This document shows, piece by piece, positions 41,398 through 44,118 of a stretch of 44,118 bases of DNA. The number at the start of each line of letters is the position of its first letter. Positions within the stretch are counted from its first letter, which is position 1. This DNA is from Rhizoclosmatium globosum. Taxonomy: Eukaryota > Chytridiomycota > Chytridiomycetes > Chytridiales > Chytriomycetaceae. The stretch spans positions 1-44,118 of the forward strand of contig MCGO01000272.1 of assembly GCA_002104985.1 (NCBI GenBank). The letters run 5' to 3'. A program made the position numbers and the translations under genes. The notes beneath the pieces were generated by a model that was not told the DNA's origin, did not search any database, and saw only the letters and a list, made by a program, of their open reading frames with translations.

Positions 41398-44118
41398 TCA
41401 AGACAACAACGCCATCTCTTCCAACAACCCCAACACCTCCTCCACACTCTCCGCCTCCACTTTCACTCCCCATTCTTCTCCCCAATAAACACAGCCTCCA
41501 TTTCTTCTTCGCCCAACTGCCCAAAGGTCTGCACAAAGTCTCCATCAATGTATCCCATTGACTCGATTCTACGCTTATCGCTCGTGTACGTTCTCCATTC
41601 AGCATGTCCAAATCCTCCAAGAGCATCAACATGCTTCCCCAAATTCGCCTGCAATCCGCTCAAAACGCGGAACCGATCCGTGTCGACAGGAACTAACGAT
41701 CCAAACGCGCCATTTACTGTGCATACAACATCGAATTCTCTCTCATAGAATTCGTGGCAGTATCAGTAGGTGCGCCGCCACTGCTTGTGTTCATGGCCAA
41801 TGACCCGCTTCGGATTCGGTTCACAAAGTCGCCCAAGTGGTATGCACCACAAGTTCCAATCTGCGCTTTTCGTCGTCAAGTTGGACGTCAGTTTGGCGTC
41901 GGAGTGTGTACAGGTTGTTGCCTGCTTCGCCTACTACAATCAAGTCTGGTGTAATTGCGTGTACTGCGGTTGTCCAAGCTGGTAAGTAATCTCGTGCTAC
42001 TCGACAATAGATGCGGTGGTTGGTGCAGCATCTTCGTCCATCCGGAGCTGGCAGGCTTATATTCCAACAGAGTTGCACTCTTCATCAAGTCTCCTACTGC
42101 AATGTAGTTGCCATGAGCTGATAGGTAGAGTGCTGAATGAATCCATGATGATACAGATTGGAACCAACGTGGTGCTGAAAGTCTCTTGATGAAGTTGATA
42201 AATTTGAACCTACTCATTCAATTAAAAACCTATTTTGTCTGAAGAAGGAAGCATATTGTACCTTGCTTCCAATCGCGCACGCAATGCCCAGATTCACCAA
42301 CAGCTTCAACTGCATACACGACTCCTTTTGTCTCAGCACTACAAACAACAACCAACTTCTTGTGACAGGATCCATCTCAAACACGACAACGCGGCCCGTC
42401 ATTGGATCCTGATCCTTGGAATCTTCCATCATAACAGCAGTTCCACAACAAACAACTCCCGCTTCTTTTTCACCCCACCTTCCCCCTTCTTCATCCGTCT
42501 CGACACTCAAACACAAAACCCAGCACTCGCCTCAAAATCAGGGAACTGATACGTGTCCAAAACTAAAGAACGGAATAAAAGTTAACCAAATCACGAGAAA
42601 ATACACAGACACACCTTCCCATCCAGCACCTTCCCCGAATACCTTCAAATAATGCACCTCATCTCCATCCCCATCTTCCATCTCCCCTCGTCCGACGATA
42701 CGTCAAAACACCACCAACCCACTCCCCCCACTCGAAACAACCGTCGCGGGGTCTCACCCCCTTCACCTCCAACAAAACCCGCTGAACATGCATCTTCTGG
42801 ACACTGTCCAAAACACCCAATCACAAGCCCGGCGTCTTCACTCGCCATGGCGAGGCAGAGCCTTGTCCCGGGATCCGGAACTGAACACACTTGTGTCACG
42901 GACCCGCTGGACAGGTTCACGTGGAACACATGAGTTTATCGCCGGGCCTGCGTATAGGATGATGGTTGTCTGATGTGCTGAAGAGTAATTTTGAGGAGTC
43001 GGTGGACGAGGTGGTGGTGGTGTGGAAGGGTGTGAGGGTGATTGGTTGAGTTCCTAAAGTAAGTTTTTTGCGGTTGGCTGTGAATGCAGTTGTTGGATCG
43101 AGGTAAAGGTTTGGAGGTGACCATCGCCGGACCGATTAGGAGGTACGGTGTTGAACCGAGGGTGAGAAGCGAACAGAACGAGGGATTGATCTGGTAAAGT
43201 TAAGATGTGAGTGGTGGTTAAAGAAGAAGAATTTACAGTACTCCGGATAAGACTCCTTTTTGCATTCCTTCATGGATGAGACATCGATAATACGAATACT
43301 GTTGTCTGTCCACATTCCCGCCACAAAATACTTTGAAGAATCTTGACCTTTGAAGCAAGAAATATCGAGACATGAGACTTCATACTCCATTTCTATTTGT
43401 CTGTCGCGTATGTTAATCGTGCGAATCAACAACAAAGATAACTCACCCCTTCTCAACAAGAGCACCTTCCTCAATTTCAAAATACACAACTCGGTTTCCT
43501 CCAACCACTAAAACAACTTGATTCACATTCATACTAGCGACAACAACACGCTGGTCTCCATCCACAGTCCACTCATGCCTCAACTGCTTAGTTGCACAAC
43601 TCAAAAGCCGCACCCCAGAAGCCGTAACTTGAACCAACTGGTCATACGCGACATTCCCAAACAAAAGTGTCGCCTCATCAACACAAAGTCCCGCATTCCC
43701 CGTTTCATCCTCCCACTCCACAAGCGCCCCATCTTCATCCAAACAAAGAACTTTCGTCTCATTAAAAAATGAAAGAACAAGCCATTCGTCGTCACTAGTT
43801 TTCTTGGTAAGCGACCTAAAAATACGAACACATTCAACAAATAACAGTACCTGGCGTCTAGACTCGCGGCACTAGCCCACATTCCTTGCACACCAACAAC
43901 TTCATCCAACTCTGCAATCTCTACAATCCCGACTCCATTGCTCAAACACGTAAACTCCCACTTGGACCGAATCCGCAGCACGCAATTACTTTACTCACAC
44001 CGCCGCTTCCCTTTGGATCCAAGTACGCAAAATCAACAATAGGAGCTAGGTTTTGGAACGTGTGGACGACAGTCACGCCGGTCTTCTGCAGACGACGGAG
44101 TGGAAACGTGAAATGATT
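41398..44118 (-). pseudogene. DDB1: DDB1-like protein, C-terminal two thirds, multiple frame breaks, truncated by window edge
   Basis: Read from the right edge: LAPIVDFAYLD, CCGFGPSGSLRV, then SNGVGIVEIAELDEV, LVLSFFNETKVLCLDEDG, LLFGNVAYDQLVQVTASGVRL, VASMNVNQVVLVVGG, EMEYEVSCLDI and FVAGMWTDNSIRI. Then follow NRKKLTLGTQP, GRVVVFEMDPVT, GNYIAVGDLMKSATLLEYKP, LPAWTTAVHAI, YHLGDFVNRIRSGSLAM, and near the end GYIDGDFVQTFGQL and VEEVLGLLEEMALL. All are in order along DDB1, the beta-propeller adaptor of CUL4 ubiquitin ligases in DNA repair. At least eight frame changes occur (for example 43948-43955, about 43100-43140, 42810, 42370, 42060, 41850-41870, 41730, 41460), some deletion-like and some insertion-like. 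Normal introns are also present, one of only 35 nt. It is either a pseudogene or poor sequence. Confidence 0.75.

Noticed and set aside
1..44118. tRNA, rRNA, CRISPR array or complete transposon
   Set aside because: None seen by eye on either strand; a tRNAscan or repeat search would be needed to exclude divergent ones.

Overview
The window looks like nuclear DNA of a fungus, most likely a chytrid (inference). Genes are dense and carry many short introns, mostly 45-60 nt and almost all GT-AG. The content is eukaryotic: APC10, AP-3 delta adaptin, INSIG, CDF zinc transporters, DDB1, a TALE homeobox gene and L-type lectins. A CBM19-like chitin-binding module fits a chitin-walled fungus. No rRNA, tRNA, CRISPR array, complete transposon or viral element was seen. 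Exon coordinates were worked out by hand from splice sites, reading phase and family resemblance.

Layout. 1-2.8 kb: a small secreted CBM19-like protein behind a clear TATA box, a broken tandem copy of it, APC10 (six exons, minus strand) and a decayed glutathione S-transferase. 2.8-7.5 kb: two paralogous zinc CDF transporters (minus strand) flank two tandem DUF2237 genes, one apparently mitochondrial and one secreted. Both transporter promoters share a GATGACTTATC element, five copies in all. 7.8-10.3 kb: a tail-anchored protein of unknown function and an F-box-like/ankyrin gene with two frame breaks. 10.6-15.3 kb: a 1,527-residue protein with RWD, PARP-type ADP-ribosyltransferase and vWA-like regions. 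15.4-19.6 kb: AP-3 delta adaptin. 19.8-21.4 kb: a Golgi-type glycosyltransferase. 21.6-24.4 kb: INSIG next to a multi-pass membrane RING-H2 E3 ligase.

24.5-35.6 kb: two L-type lectins (ERGIC-53/Emp47-like) lie among six copies of a 7-TM protein family that I do not recognise. The tails share a basophilic-kinase-like site and an SQ(D/T)TV-like motif. One copy is frameshifted and one seems to have lost its start codon. 35.6-38.4 kb: an AIG2-like gamma-glutamyl cyclotransferase next to a gamma-glutamyltransferase, a possible glutathione-salvage pair. 38.4-40.7 kb: a TALE homeobox gene with ten TGACA/TGTCA sites in its promoter and first intron, which suggests autoregulation. 40.8-44.1 kb: an unresolved small membrane-protein gene and a DDB1-like gene (minus strand, running off the right edge) broken by many frame changes.

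Frameshifts cluster at 0.8-1.3 kb and beyond 40.3 kb, with isolated ones at about 9.3-9.4 and 34.17 kb. Whether these are pseudogenes or sequence errors cannot be decided from one sequence. The intact multi-exon genes in between show that the central window is reliable.
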